The notes beneath the pieces were generated by a model. It worked only from the letters and a program-made list of their open reading frames with translations. It ran no database searches and was not told where the DNA came from. This document shows positions 18,260-27,432 of a stretch of 64,000 nt of DNA, piece after piece. The stretch comes from Streptomyces klenkii (GTDB taxonomy: Bacteria; Actinomycetota; Actinomycetes; Streptomycetales; Streptomycetaceae): the NCBI RefSeq assembly GCF_003626645.1, contig NZ_RBAM01000002.1, positions 372,001 to 436,000 on the forward strand, written 5' to 3'. The position numbers and the translations under genes were made by a program. The stretch's first letter is position 1. Each line of letters opens with the position of its first letter.

Positions 18260-21118
18260 GTGCGCATGACCCACGCACGTTCACGAAGAGCAGGAAGACG
18301 GACCATCAAGAGCGGAATACCGGGCGCGGCGGCACTGATCGGTGCCGCCGCGCTTCTTGTTGCCGCGGTGCCCGCCCAGGCGGCGGCCGGCGGTGGCGAT
18401 GACGGCCCGGCGGAGGTGATCCCGGGCAAGGGCACCTCCACCCCGGCCCTGGTCGACGGCATCCGCGAGGCCGCCGCGTCCTCCGGCAGCGCCGCCGACG
18501 CCGCCCGCGGCCACCTCGCCGGCAAGCGCAACCGCTACCGCATCGCCGAGCCGGCCCGGGACCTCAAGCCCGTGCAGACCGTGAGCGCGGGCGCTTCCGA
18601 GACCGTACGGCTCCAGCAGAAGCACCAGGGCGTCGACGTCCTGGGCGGCCAGTACGTCGTCCGGATGGAACACAAGAACGGCAAGCGCGTCGTCACCGGA
18701 ACCTCCGGCAAGTACTTCACCGGCCTGAAGGCGGACACCCGCGCCGAGGTCGGCGAGAAGCTCGCCGTCGAGCGGGCCGTCGCCGCCACCCTGCACGACC
18801 TCGCCGGCAACCGGCTCGGCAAGGGCGACGCCGCCCGCGCGAAGGGCGCGACGCCCGCGGCCCGGTCCCTGACCGGCACCGCGCGCGGCCTCGTCGTCGT
18901 CCCCAAGGGCCCCGGCGTCCTCACCCAGCACGTCACCGTCCGCGGCACCGATCCGGCTACCGGGCACCCCGTGCTGCGCGAGGTCTACGTCGACGCCAAG
19001 GCCGGCTACCCGGTGTTGCAGTACAGCGGCATCAAGACGTTCGGCGCGGACGGCTTGCAGGAGCGCGCCCGCGCGGCCGCCACGGACACCTCCAAGGCGG
19101 CCGCCCGCGCCGCCGCGGGCCCGATCAGCCCCAGCGTCAACGGCTCCGGCGTCAAGTACGACGGGACGACCGTCGAGCTCGGCCTGGTCAAGGACACCGC
19201 CCGCAACGAGTACGTCATGTCCGACTACGCGCGGATGTGGGACTCCAGCAAGAACCCGGTCACCACCTGGGACGCGCGCGGCAAGGAGGTCAGCGAGGTC
19301 GAGGGCCGCTGGCCCGACGGCATCAAGGAGTTCGGCTCGCCCACGCCGTCCTTCGGCAAGGACGCCTCGGAGGCCGGGGCCGTCGACGCCCACTGGGCCG
19401 CGGGCAAGGTCTACGACTACTACAAGAAGGTCCACGGCCGCGACAGCCTGGACGGCCGCGGCATGACCATCAACTCCCTCGTCGGCGTCACCGAGTTCGG
19501 CGGCGCGTACGTCAACGCCTTCTGGGACGGCACCAAGATGGTGTACGGCGGAGGCAACGAGGACTACAAGACGCTCTCCGCCGACCTCGACGTCGTCGGC
19601 CACGAGATGACCCACGGCGTCGTCGAGCACACCGCCAACCTGGTCTACGCGGGCCAGTCCGGCGCCCTCAACGAGGCCCTCGCCGACTACTTCGGCAACG
19701 CCATCGCGGTCGACGCCGCGGGCATGTCCATGGACGACCCGGACGCCGGCCTGCTCGGCGGGAACCTGTGCCGGACGAAGACCCCGCGGCAGTGCGCCTT
19801 CCGCGACCTCAACGACGGCCGCACCACGTCGAAGGGCTTCCTCGGCGTCGGCTTCGGCACCGACAACGGCGGCGTGCACCTCAACTCCACCATCTTCTCG
19901 GGCGCCCTGTGGGACATCCGTGAGGACGTGGGCCGCACCCTCGCCGACCGCATCGTCTACAAGGCGCTGTCGGAGTACATGACGCCCCTCGACGGCTTCA
20001 CCGAGGGCCGCGACGCCGTCATCGCCGCGGCGAAGGCGCTCGGCGTCTCCGGCAAGGACCTGAACGCCGTCCAGCGGTCCTTCAACGCCCACGGGATCGT
20101 GCCGGGCTGGGAGCTGGCGCTCGGCGTCGACACCGACGTGCTCTCCGCCAAGCTCAACACCACCGCCACGGGCGCGGGCGCCGGCGGCGGCTGGTGGACC
20201 GCCTCCCGGTCGAACGAGGAGGGCAACGAGGCGTACTCGGTGTGGGCCGGCCGCGTGGACGGCAGCGGCTCCCCGAAGCTGATCAGCCCCAACGACGGCC
20301 GCTTCCACGTCTCCCCGGCCACCGACGGCAAGACCGTCGCCTGGGTCGCCTACGGGAGCGCCGGCACGGACGTCCTCTCCCGGCCGCTGGCGGGCGGCCC
20401 GGTCAAGAAGCTGTACGGGACGGGCTCGGGCTCGGTGTACAACGTGCGCGTCGAGGGCGGCACGGTCGTCTTCGACACCGCCGACCTCCTCGGCGGCCGC
20501 CACGTCGGCTACGTCCGCACCGGCGACAAGCAGCCCACCTGGGTGGACGGCGGCCGCGCGGAGCTCTCGACGGCCCTCCCGTCGCTGAACGGCGGCAGGA
20601 TCGCGTACGCCACGCTCTTCCCCGAGGGCGACGACTACCGCCTCGGCACCGAGGTGCTGGACCTTAAGACCGGCACGAAGACCGCGATGGGTCAGCTCGG
20701 CAAGCCCGAGAACATCGGCCAGACCGGCATCAACGAGACCGCCGTCTTCTGGCTCGTGGACGAGACGGCGGACGACAAGGGCCACGTGGCCGTGCGGCGC
20801 GCCAAGACCGACGGGACGGGCGTCACCGACCTCAGCCCGGAGAAGGGCGCCGGCGCGCTCCGCGCCTCCGAGCTGACCGCCTCCGAGAGCGCGGTCACGG
20901 TCACCGACGCGCAGCCGGACGCGACAGGGTTCAACGAGTCGCTGCCCAAGCTGTGGCAGTTCGCGGCCGACGGCTCCTCCCGGGCGCGCGTCTCCTGCAA
21001 CCGCGGCGAGCAGTCCTCCCCGGCCGCGGCGGGCGGCAAGCAGGTGGTGTGGATCGACGCCACCACCGGCTCGACCGACCTGGTCACCCGCACCCGCCCG
21101 GCGGGCACCTGCGGCTGA
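18260..21118 (+). CDS. Secreted M4 (thermolysin-type) metalloprotease with C-terminal propeller-like domain
   Basis: The protein has about 952 residues. A twin-Arg-poor basic start and hydrophobic core ending VAAVPAQAAAGG make a Sec signal peptide. An FTP-type propeptide (about 90-260) follows, then the M4 catalytic domain with HEMTH (His448, Glu449, His452), the third zinc ligand Glu in NEALADYFGN and the stabilising His in DNGGVHLNSTIFSGALWD. After about residue 630 come roughly 320 residues of WD40/TolB-like blades (GRFHVSPATDGKTVAWVAYG, GGTVVFDTADLLGGRH), unusual for this family. GTG at 18260 is chosen for its GGAGG seven bases upstream; ATG at 18266 is the alternative. Confidence 0.93.
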   Translation: MRMTHARSRRAGRRTIKSGIPGAAALIGAAALLVAAVPAQAAAGGGDDGPAEVIPGKGTSTPALVDGIREAAASSGSAADAARGHLAGKRNRYRIAEPARDLKPVQTVSAGASETVRLQQKHQGVDVLGGQYVVRMEHKNGKRVVTGTSGKYFTGLKADTRAEVGEKLAVERAVAATLHDLAGNRLGKGDAARAKGATPAARSLTGTARGLVVVPKGPGVLTQHVTVRGTDPATGHPVLREVYVDAKAGYPVLQYSGIKTFGADGLQERARAAATDTSKAAARAAAGPISPSVNGSGVKYDGTTVELGLVKDTARNEYVMSDYARMWDSSKNPVTTWDARGKEVSEVEGRWPDGIKEFGSPTPSFGKDASEAGAVDAHWAAGKVYDYYKKVHGRDSLDGRGMTINSLVGVTEFGGAYVNAFWDGTKMVYGGGNEDYKTLSADLDVVGHEMTHGVVEHTANLVYAGQSGALNEALADYFGNAIAVDAAGMSMDDPDAGLLGGNLCRTKTPRQCAFRDLNDGRTTSKGFLGVGFGTDNGGVHLNSTIFSGALWDIREDVGRTLADRIVYKALSEYMTPLDGFTEGRDAVIAAAKALGVSGKDLNAVQRSFNAHGIVPGWELALGVDTDVLSAKLNTTATGAGAGGGWWTASRSNEEGNEAYSVWAGRVDGSGSPKLISPNDGRFHVSPATDGKTVAWVAYGSAGTDVLSRPLAGGPVKKLYGTGSGSVYNVRVEGGTVVFDTADLLGGRHVGYVRTGDKQPTWVDGGRAELSTALPSLNGGRIAYATLFPEGDDYRLGTEVLDLKTGTKTAMGQLGKPENIGQTGINETAVFWLVDETADDKGHVAVRRAKTDGTGVTDLSPEKGAGALRASELTASESAVTVTDAQPDATGFNESLPKLWQFAADGSSRARVSCNRGEQSSPAAAGGKQVVWIDATTGSTDLVTRTRPAGTCG

Positions 21119-21155
21119 CCGCTGACTGCTGACCGCTGAACGGCGGCAGGACAGG

Positions 21156-21191
21156 ACCGGGCCCCCGGCGCCGATGTGCCGGGGGCCCGGT
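21156..21191. terminator. Hairpin between M4 protease and lysozyme genes
   Basis: A perfect 14-bp stem with an 8-base loop is followed by TGTCTTTCCTT on the plus strand. It serves the convergent pair. Confidence 0.85.
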
Positions 21192-21244
21192 GTCTTTCCT
21201 TGTGGGGGGTCGTGGGGGCGTGGGGGGTTGTGAGGGGCGCCGCC

Positions 21245-22117
21245 TCACCCGTTGGCGAGGGCCTGGAGGCGGCTGTACGCGCCGTTGAAGCGGTTGTGGT
21301 CACCGACCGTCGGGCCGGTGTCGGTGTACTGCCAGAAGGTGTAGTAGTCCCAGCCCGCCGGGAGTTCCCCGGCGGAGGAGCCGTAGCGGGGCACCCACAG
21401 CGGGTGGGTGGCACCGAAGCCGCCGTAGTTGCCGGTGCACTGCTTCCACCAGCCGGTCGACGTGTAGATCGCGGCGTCGCGCCCCGTGCGGGCCTTGTAC
21501 GTGGCGAAGAAGTCCGCGATCCAGTTGACGAGTGCGCTCGCGCTCATGCCGTAGCAGGTGGAGCCGTACGGGTTGTACTCCATGTCCAGGACGCCGGGCA
21601 GCGTCTTCCCGTCCTGGGACCAGCCGCCGCCGTGGCCGGCGAAGTACGCGGCCTGCGCGGCTCCGCCGGAGTTGTCGGGCAGGGCGAAGTGGTACGCGCC
21701 GCGGATCATGCCCACGCCGTAGGAGCCGTTGTACTGCTGCGCGAAGGAGGGATTGGTGTAGCTGGTGCCCTCGGTCGCCTTGACGTAGGCGAAGCGGTTG
21801 CCGCTGTTCCACAGGGACGACCAGGGGACGCTGCCGTTGTGGCTGGAGACGTCGACGCCCTCGACGGAGGCGAAGCCGGGCGGGGGAGGGGTGCCGGGGG
21901 CGGGGCGCTCGTGGTCCCGCAGGGTGGAGCCGAGCCAGTCCCGCTCCGGGTGGGCGGGCCGCTTCGCGCCGTGCGCGGCGGCCGGCGTGCCGAGGAGGCA
22001 GAGGGCGGAGAGCAGGGAGGCCAGGAGGAGGGAGAGGACGGACAGGGGGGAGGGGGCGCGTAAATCCGTGGGGGATCTGCGGCCCGTGCGGCCGGATCTG
22101 CATCTGAACGTGACCAT
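21245..22117 (-). CDS. Secreted GH25 lysozyme
   Basis: This 290-residue exported muramidase has an N-terminal basic stretch plus a hydrophobic core (SVLSLLLASLLSALCLLGTPAAAHG) forming a signal peptide. The GH25 domain begins at EGVDVSSHNGSVPWSSL (catalytic-site Asp) and includes YVKATEGTSYTNPSF, GAYHFALP and GVLDMEYNPYG, with acidic residues expected of Cellosyl-type enzymes. The family cleaves the MurNAc-GlcNAc bond of peptidoglycan. ATG at 22117 follows GGAAGGCACGCC. No separate wall-binding domain is present. Confidence 0.93.
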   Translation of the reverse strand: MVTFRCRSGRTGRRSPTDLRAPSPLSVLSLLLASLLSALCLLGTPAAAHGAKRPAHPERDWLGSTLRDHERPAPGTPPPPGFASVEGVDVSSHNGSVPWSSLWNSGNRFAYVKATEGTSYTNPSFAQQYNGSYGVGMIRGAYHFALPDNSGGAAQAAYFAGHGGGWSQDGKTLPGVLDMEYNPYGSTCYGMSASALVNWIADFFATYKARTGRDAAIYTSTGWWKQCTGNYGGFGATHPLWVPRYGSSAGELPAGWDYYTFWQYTDTGPTVGDHNRFNGAYSRLQALANG

Positions 22118-22343
22118 GGCGTGCCTTCCAGAAGGGTCCGTGGGGGGAGTACCAATGACGCGCCGACGGCGCGAAGACATTGGTATGGCCATGTCATAAA
22201 TGACGTTATGGCGACGGACGCGCCAGGCATAGGGGGACGCGGTGCTGCCGTTGGTCTAATCCTGCGAAATACTGGCGGAGCTGCGGTGAAGACCGCGAAC
22301 GGGAAAAACTTTCAACAACCGGAAAACCGGAGAGGTTCCTGAC

Positions 22344-22838
22344 GTGCACCAGACGACTACCCCGCCCCCCGGGGAGGGCGGGCCGGGCGCCGCGCAGAGC
22401 AGAGGTATGGACCAGGCGTACCTCTCCCTGGAACGCGAGCTGGCCGTCTTCCTGCGCCGGGCCCGGGCGTCGTCCGGTGAGATGGCGCGCGAGGTGCACC
22501 CCGAGCTGGAGGCCGCCGCCTACGGCCTCCTCGTCCGCCTGGAGGACGCGGGAGCGCAGCGCGCCACGGACCTCGCGGCGTACTTCGGGGTCGGCAAGGC
22601 CACGATGAGCCGCCAGCTGCGCGCGCTGGCCGAGCTCGGCCTCGTCACCCGCGAGCCGGATCCGGCCGACGGCCGGGCGTCCCTCGTGCGCATCACGGAG
22701 GAGGGCCGCGCCCGCTTCACGCGCGTGCGCGACGCCCGCCGTGCGCAGTACGTACGCAAACTGGCGGACTGGGACCGCGGCGAAGTGGCGGAGCTGGCCC
22801 GCCTGCTCCACCAGCTGAACACGAGCGCCGAGCAGTAG
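22344..22838 (+). CDS. MarR-family transcriptional regulator
   Basis: The protein has 164 residues. After a Pro/Gly-rich N-terminus comes a MarR winged helix (QRATDLAAYFGVGKATMSRQLRALAELGLVTREPDPADGRASLVRITEEGRARF). GTG at 22344 follows GGAGAGG with eight bases spacing. It is divergent from the lysozyme gene across about 225 bases, which may mark a regulatory link. No palindrome as clear as that of the other MarR gene was seen. Confidence 0.92.
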   Translation: MHQTTTPPPGEGGPGAAQSRGMDQAYLSLERELAVFLRRARASSGEMAREVHPELEAAAYGLLVRLEDAGAQRATDLAAYFGVGKATMSRQLRALAELGLVTREPDPADGRASLVRITEEGRARFTRVRDARRAQYVRKLADWDRGEVAELARLLHQLNTSAEQ

Positions 22839-22840
22839 GG

Positions 22841-22864
22841 CGGCCCGCGCGGCGGAGCGGGCCG
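22841..22864. terminator. Short hairpin between MarR and PP2C-like genes
   Basis: CGGCCCGC pairs with GCGGGCCG around an 8-base loop in the 40-base gap between convergent genes. Confidence 0.55.
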
Positions 22865-22878
22865 GGGAGCGGGGGCGG

Positions 22879-23643
22879 CTAGAGCTCCACGTACACCGCC
22901 GCCGCGTCGTCGTGCCGCTTGCCGAGGCGCTCTCCCCGCGCACCCTCCTCCACGGCCCGTACGCGGTCGATCAGCGCCTGAGGGCCCTCCTTCGCGAGGA
23001 CGGCCAGGCAGTCCGGCCAGTCCCCCTCCCGGAACACCTCCACCCACCGGCCCGCGCCGTCCGTGAGCGCGGCCAGCGCCCGCACCTCCGCCCGCGCGAG
23101 CGCACCGGTCACCGCCCGGCCGGCGACAGCCGGGTCCGCCGCCGCCGTGAAGAAGCCGCCCTCCGCGTTGCGCGCGGCGTCCGTCACCGGCCCCAGGGCC
23201 CGCAGCCGTTCGATGCGGTCGTCCAGGACGGCCGTCACCGCGCCGTCCGCGGACTCGACGAGCAGCGCGGAGTCGGACAGCACCAGGTACTCCACGCGTA
23301 CGTCGTCCCACCGCACCACGACGACCGTGGCCTGCGGCGTGCGCCGGTGACCGAGGTCGCACGTGCCCCGATGGGCCTCCTTCGTACGGGAGATGGCGCC
23401 GGACAGGCAGCGGGCCAGGCTCAGCTCCCGCTCCGAGAGGGCCAGTTCGAGCAGGGCGCCGCCCAACCGCGCCGTGAACCAGGGCACTCCGTGCACGCAT
23501 CCGGTGTCCCCGGAGGGCGGCGGCGTGACCCCGTCGAGCAGCACCAGCGCACCGCCCTTACCGGAGGCCGGCAGGGCTACGGATACGAAGTCCTCGTTCG
23601 GGTGGCGGAGATCCCCCGGCTGGGTGGCGAGTTCGATGCGCAT
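22879..23643 (-). CDS. PP2C-like phosphatase-fold protein
   Basis: This 254-residue protein resembles serine/threonine phosphatases of the PP2C/SpoIIE fold: HPNEDFVSVALPASGKGGALVLLDGVTPP at the N-terminus corresponds to the metal-binding NED and xxDG motifs, AALTDGAGRWVE to the second DG motif, and KRHDDAAAVYVEL to the terminal DD motif. The metal-binding acids therefore look mostly present, so activity is plausible. It has no sensor or membrane domain. The ATG at 23643 has no strong ribosome site. It stands alone between the MarR gene and the conservon. Confidence 0.82.
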   Translation of the reverse strand: MRIELATQPGDLRHPNEDFVSVALPASGKGGALVLLDGVTPPPSGDTGCVHGVPWFTARLGGALLELALSERELSLARCLSGAISRTKEAHRGTCDLGHRRTPQATVVVVRWDDVRVEYLVLSDSALLVESADGAVTAVLDDRIERLRALGPVTDAARNAEGGFFTAAADPAVAGRAVTGALARAEVRALAALTDGAGRWVEVFREGDWPDCLAVLAKEGPQALIDRVRAVEEGARGERLGKRHDDAAAVYVEL

Positions 23644-23891
23644 GGGGCCAGTGTGCCGGATGCCGGAATTCCACCGTGGCACATGCGCATCCTGTCGGCG
23701 CCCTCCGCGTTGCTTCAGGTGACGTGCTGACCTGGCACGTGTGCGATGAGTGAAGCAGGCCGATTGTCAATCAGCAATGGATGTTCACTCCTTCGAGTGG
23801 CCGGGCGGTCGATGGGCACCCCCGGCACTCAGAGGTGCTGAAAGGGTCAAATCAGTACCAGGGGTGGGACGAGAGAAGATTGTGAGCACCG

Positions 23892-26540
23892 GTGCGGAAG
23901 AAGCGGCTTGGGGGCGGCGGCGGACGGAAGCCGCGGGCCACGGCGGTGCCGGAGCGCACCGCCCGCGTACGTAACCGACTGACCGTCTCCGTCGCGGTCA
24001 TCACCCTCGCCGTGCTCGGCGCGAGCACCTTCGGCGTCCGCGAGGCGTGGCGGGACCTCACCGAGGCGCGCCGCCTGGCCGCCCTGGCGAGCGCCGACGC
24101 CTCGGCCCTCGCCCTCGCGCACTCGCTGGCCGACGAGCGCGACGCCATGGTCCAGTACGTGGCGGGGGGCCGCGCCGACTCCACCGGCGCCGGCCTCTCC
24201 GACCGCCAACGGGTCGCCGTGGACCGGCAGATCGAGGAGTTCCGGCCCGGCGCCCCGGCGCCCGTGCGCGAGCTCCTCGACGCCCTCCCGCACACCCGCC
24301 GCGAGGCCTACTCCGGCAAGGGCGACGCCCTCGCCGCCTACAACGCCTACACGCCCGCCGTGCGGGCCCTCCGCGGCCTCGCCGACACCCTCGACCGGCG
24401 CACCCGCGGCGACTCCGCCGCCCTGCCGTCCCTCGCCCGCGCCACCGAAGCGGCCTCCGCGAGCCGCGGCCTGCTCCTGGGCGCCCTGGCCGCCCAGGGC
24501 CGCAAGCCCGAGCTGGCCGCGGCGGCCCAGCGCGCCGACGCCCGTACGCAGGACGCCCTGGCCGACTTCACCCGCCTCGCGCCCCCCGCCGCCCGCGACG
24601 CCTACGCCGAGGCCGTCACCGGCCCCGAAGTCACCGAGGCCCAGAGCCTCCTCGACAAGCTCACCCGCACCCCGTCCTCCGGCGAGCTCGCCACCCGGCC
24701 CGCCGAGCCCGTCCGCACCGCCCTCACCACCCGCCTCCAGCGCATGCGCGGCGTCGAGGACACCCTCGCCGAGGCCGAGGCCCCCCGCCTGGAGGCGCTG
24801 CGCCACGAGGCCATGACGGAGCTGGAGCGGCGCGTCATGGCCGCCGCCCTGTGCCTGTTCACCGTCCTGTTCACCGGCATCTGGTCCGCCCGCTCGGTCA
24901 CCCGCCCGCTCGCCTCCGTACGGCTCGGCACCCGCCGCGTGAGCGCCGACCCGGTCACCGAGGAGCCCGTCGCCTTCAAGGGCCGCGACGACGAATTCGC
25001 CGAGACCGCCCGGGCCGTCAACCACCTCCAGGGCAAGTTCCGCCGCCAGCAGGGCCGCATCGCCGCCCTCGAAGGCGAGCGCACCCGCCTCATCGCCGCC
25101 CGCCAGGACGCCGCTGACGAACGCGACTCCCTGCGCGCCGAACAGCAGCGCCTCACCGAGCGCCTCGCCGCCCTCCCCGCCGAGCACCCCGGCGGCGAAG
25201 CCCGCGAGGTCGGCATCCTCGTCGGCCTGTCGCTGCGCACCCTCGGCCTCGTCGAGCGCCAACTGGCCGTCATCGAGGGCATGGAGGCCCACGAGGCCGA
25301 CCCGGAGCGCCTCGACACCCTCTTCAAACTCGACCACCTCGCCACCCGGATGCGCCGCAACAGCGAGAACCTGCTGGTGCTCGCCGGAGCCGAGAGCGGC
25401 ACCGGCCGCGCCGGGCCCGTGCCGCTCCTCGACGTCCTGCGGGCGGCCTCCGGCGAGATCGAGCGCTACCAGCGCGTGCGCATCCAGTCCCTGCCGCCGC
25501 ACGCCCGCCTCGCCGGCTTCGCCTCCGAGGACGTCAGCCACCTCGTCGCCGAACTGCTGGAGAACGCCACGGTGTTCTCCCCGCCCGACGCCCAGGTCCA
25601 GGTCTCCGCATGGCACCTGGAGGGCGGCGAGATCGTGCTCTGCGTCCAGGACGAGGGCATCGGCATGGACCCCGAGCGGCTCGCCGAGGCCAACGCCCTG
25701 CTCGCCGACCCCGCCCCGGCGGGGCCCCCGCCCGCCGTTCCCGACCACACCGGCCGCGCCGGCGCCGCGGGCCGCTCCGGGCGCACGGGGCAGCAGCCGC
25801 TCGGCCTCGGCCTGCACGTCGTCGCCCGGCTCGCCGCCCGGCACGGCATCCGCGTCCAGCTGCGCGAGCAGGCCACCGGCGGAGTCGCCGCCGTCGTCGT
25901 CCTGCCCGTGGGCCTGCTGCCCGCCGGCCCGCCCGCCGTCACCGGCCTCGACGGCACCCCGCCCGTCCCCGGCGCCGCGGCCGCCCCCCGGGTCCACCTC
26001 CCCGGCTCCATCGCCGAGGCCAACTCCCACACGCTGCGCGGCCGCCCCCAGCACACGCACCGGGCGCCCGGAGCCCACGCGGCCCGCCCCGCCCACGCCC
26101 AGGTGCCGCCGCCCGTCCACCCGGCCGACCCGCCGCCCGCGCCCGTCCCGGGCCCCGCCGAGACCGACGCGACGATGCAGCTCACCGCCTTCACGGAGGC
26201 GGCCGCGCCCCCGGCCCCTCCCGCCCCCGCGGCCCCCCTTTCCACGGGACGCCACGCCCGCCCGCCCGCGCCCGCCGACGGCGCGGCCCCCGGCGCCGGC
26301 CTGCCCAACGGCACCGCGCTGCCCAAGCGCACCCCCAAAGCCGTGGCCCAGCGGCCCGCCCCCCAGCGCGTGCGCCAGGGCGTCGACGCCGAAGCGCTGC
26401 GCCGCAAGCTCGCCGGCTTCCAGCGCGGCGCCGCCGACGGACGCCGCGACGCCCGGGCCGAGCTGGCCGGACGCGACACCCAACGGAACCAAGCGGGCCC
26501 GCCGGCCGACGGCGGCACCCCCGAGGAGGCACGCGGTTGA
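23892..26540 (+). CDS. cvnA: Conservon sensor kinase (CvnA type)
   Basis: This 882-residue membrane histidine-kinase-like protein is the first gene of a conservon. TM1 (LTVSVAVITLAVLGASTFG, about 30-48) is followed by an extracytoplasmic sensor of about 270 residues, TM2 (VMAAALCLFTVLFTGIW, about 317-333), HAMP, a coiled region and an ATPase domain (HLVAELLENATVFSPP, DEGIGMDPERL, GLGLHVVARLAARHG). A Pro/Ala-rich cytoplasmic tail of about 200 residues follows. Conservons couple such a sensor to a small GTPase. The start is uncertain: GTG at 23892 is the first possible in this frame but lacks a good ribosome site, while GTG at 23882 has one but is out of frame. Confidence 0.9.
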   Translation: MRKKRLGGGGGRKPRATAVPERTARVRNRLTVSVAVITLAVLGASTFGVREAWRDLTEARRLAALASADASALALAHSLADERDAMVQYVAGGRADSTGAGLSDRQRVAVDRQIEEFRPGAPAPVRELLDALPHTRREAYSGKGDALAAYNAYTPAVRALRGLADTLDRRTRGDSAALPSLARATEAASASRGLLLGALAAQGRKPELAAAAQRADARTQDALADFTRLAPPAARDAYAEAVTGPEVTEAQSLLDKLTRTPSSGELATRPAEPVRTALTTRLQRMRGVEDTLAEAEAPRLEALRHEAMTELERRVMAAALCLFTVLFTGIWSARSVTRPLASVRLGTRRVSADPVTEEPVAFKGRDDEFAETARAVNHLQGKFRRQQGRIAALEGERTRLIAARQDAADERDSLRAEQQRLTERLAALPAEHPGGEAREVGILVGLSLRTLGLVERQLAVIEGMEAHEADPERLDTLFKLDHLATRMRRNSENLLVLAGAESGTGRAGPVPLLDVLRAASGEIERYQRVRIQSLPPHARLAGFASEDVSHLVAELLENATVFSPPDAQVQVSAWHLEGGEIVLCVQDEGIGMDPERLAEANALLADPAPAGPPPAVPDHTGRAGAAGRSGRTGQQPLGLGLHVVARLAARHGIRVQLREQATGGVAAVVVLPVGLLPAGPPAVTGLDGTPPVPGAAAAPRVHLPGSIAEANSHTLRGRPQHTHRAPGAHAARPAHAQVPPPVHPADPPPAPVPGPAETDATMQLTAFTEAAAPPAPPAPAAPLSTGRHARPPAPADGAAPGAGLPNGTALPKRTPKAVAQRPAPQRVRQGVDAEALRRKLAGFQRGAADGRRDARAELAGRDTQRNQAGPPADGGTPEEARG

Positions 26541-27046
26541 CTGCATTCCCCCGGGGGGCGACCCCCGTATCCCCCGCCGGCCCCGCCGCGTACGGGCTGA
26601 GCCACGAAGCCCGCAACCTGCACTGGCTGCTGACCAACCTCGTCGAGGAGGTGCCCGGCGTGCGGTCCGTCGCCGTCGTCTCCTCCGACGGCCTGCTCCT
26701 GCTCTCCTCCGACCCCCGCCTGGTGCACCGCGGCGAGAGACCGGAAGGGCCGCGCGGCTCCACCGCCGACCTCGCCACCATCGTCGCCGGCCTGGGCAGC
26801 CTGACGACCGGCGCCGCGTGCCTCATGGACGGCGGCTTCGTCAAGCAGACCATGGTCGCCATGGACGAGGGCAGCCTGTTCGTGATGACCATCAGCGACG
26901 GCTCGCTGCTGGGCGTCCACGCCGAGCCCGACTGCGACATGAGCGTCGTCGCGTACCACATGGCGCTCTTCGTCGGCCGGGCCGGACACGTCCTCACCCC
27001 CGAACTCCGCAGGGAGCTCCGGCAGTCGGTGGAGGCGGTCGGATGA
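26537..27046 (+). CDS. cvnB: Roadblock/LC7 domain protein (CvnB type)
   Basis: This 169-residue cytoplasmic protein has the roadblock fold (NLHWLLTNLVEEVPGVRSVAVVSSDGLLLLSS, then ATIVAGLGSLTTGAACLMDGGFVKQTMVAMDEGSLFVMTISDGSLLGVHA). In conservons this protein is thought to act with the GTPase at the membrane sensor. It starts with TTG at 26537, overlapping the kinase stop as TTGA, with GAGGAGG seven bases upstream, so it is translationally coupled. Confidence 0.92.
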   Translation: MTAFPRGATPVSPAGPAAYGLSHEARNLHWLLTNLVEEVPGVRSVAVVSSDGLLLLSSDPRLVHRGERPEGPRGSTADLATIVAGLGSLTTGAACLMDGGFVKQTMVAMDEGSLFVMTISDGSLLGVHAEPDCDMSVVAYHMALFVGRAGHVLTPELRRELRQSVEAVG

Positions 27047-27432
27047 CCGCCCCCGCCGCCTGCGGCAAGCCGGCGCGCGTCCGCCCGTACTCCCTCACCG
27101 GCGGGCGCCCCCGCCGGTGCCGGCTGCTGCTCGTCGAGACCTTCGTGGCGGCCCTCGACGCGGACGGCACCGCCCCCGGCCGCGGCCCGGGGGCGGCCGG
27201 CCCCCACCCGCGGATCCCGCCCGAGGGCCGCGCCATCGTGGACCTGTGCCACCGGCTGCGGTCGGTCGCCGAGATCGCCGCGCTGCTGCGCATGCCGCTC
27301 GGCGCCGTACGGGTCCTCCTCCTCGAACTGGCCGAGCAGGGCAGGGTCCGCGTCTTCGACACCGCCCACGGCACCGGCCGGCCCGACCGCGCGCTGCTGG
27401 AAAGGGTGCAAGGTGCGCTCCGCCGACTGTGA
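27043..27432 (+). CDS. cvnC: DUF742 protein (CvnC type)
   Basis: This 129-residue protein begins VRPYSLTGGR as DUF742 proteins do and has a predicted winged-helix part (GRAIVDLCHRLRSVAEIAALLRMPLGAVRVLLLELAEQGRVRV). It overlaps the roadblock gene by 4 bases (ATGA) and the GTPase gene by about 20 bases. DUF742 proteins are always part of conservons or related multi-gene GTPase systems. A DNA-binding role is suggested by the fold but not proven. Confidence 0.92.
   Translation: MTAPAACGKPARVRPYSLTGGRPRRCRLLLVETFVAALDADGTAPGRGPGAAGPHPRIPPEGRAIVDLCHRLRSVAEIAALLRMPLGAVRVLLLELAEQGRVRVFDTAHGTGRPDRALLERVQGALRRL

Noticed and set aside
18281-20785. 834-residue frame opposite the M4 protease gene
   Set aside because: Antisense shadow of a GC-rich gene with a clear signal peptide and zinc motif.
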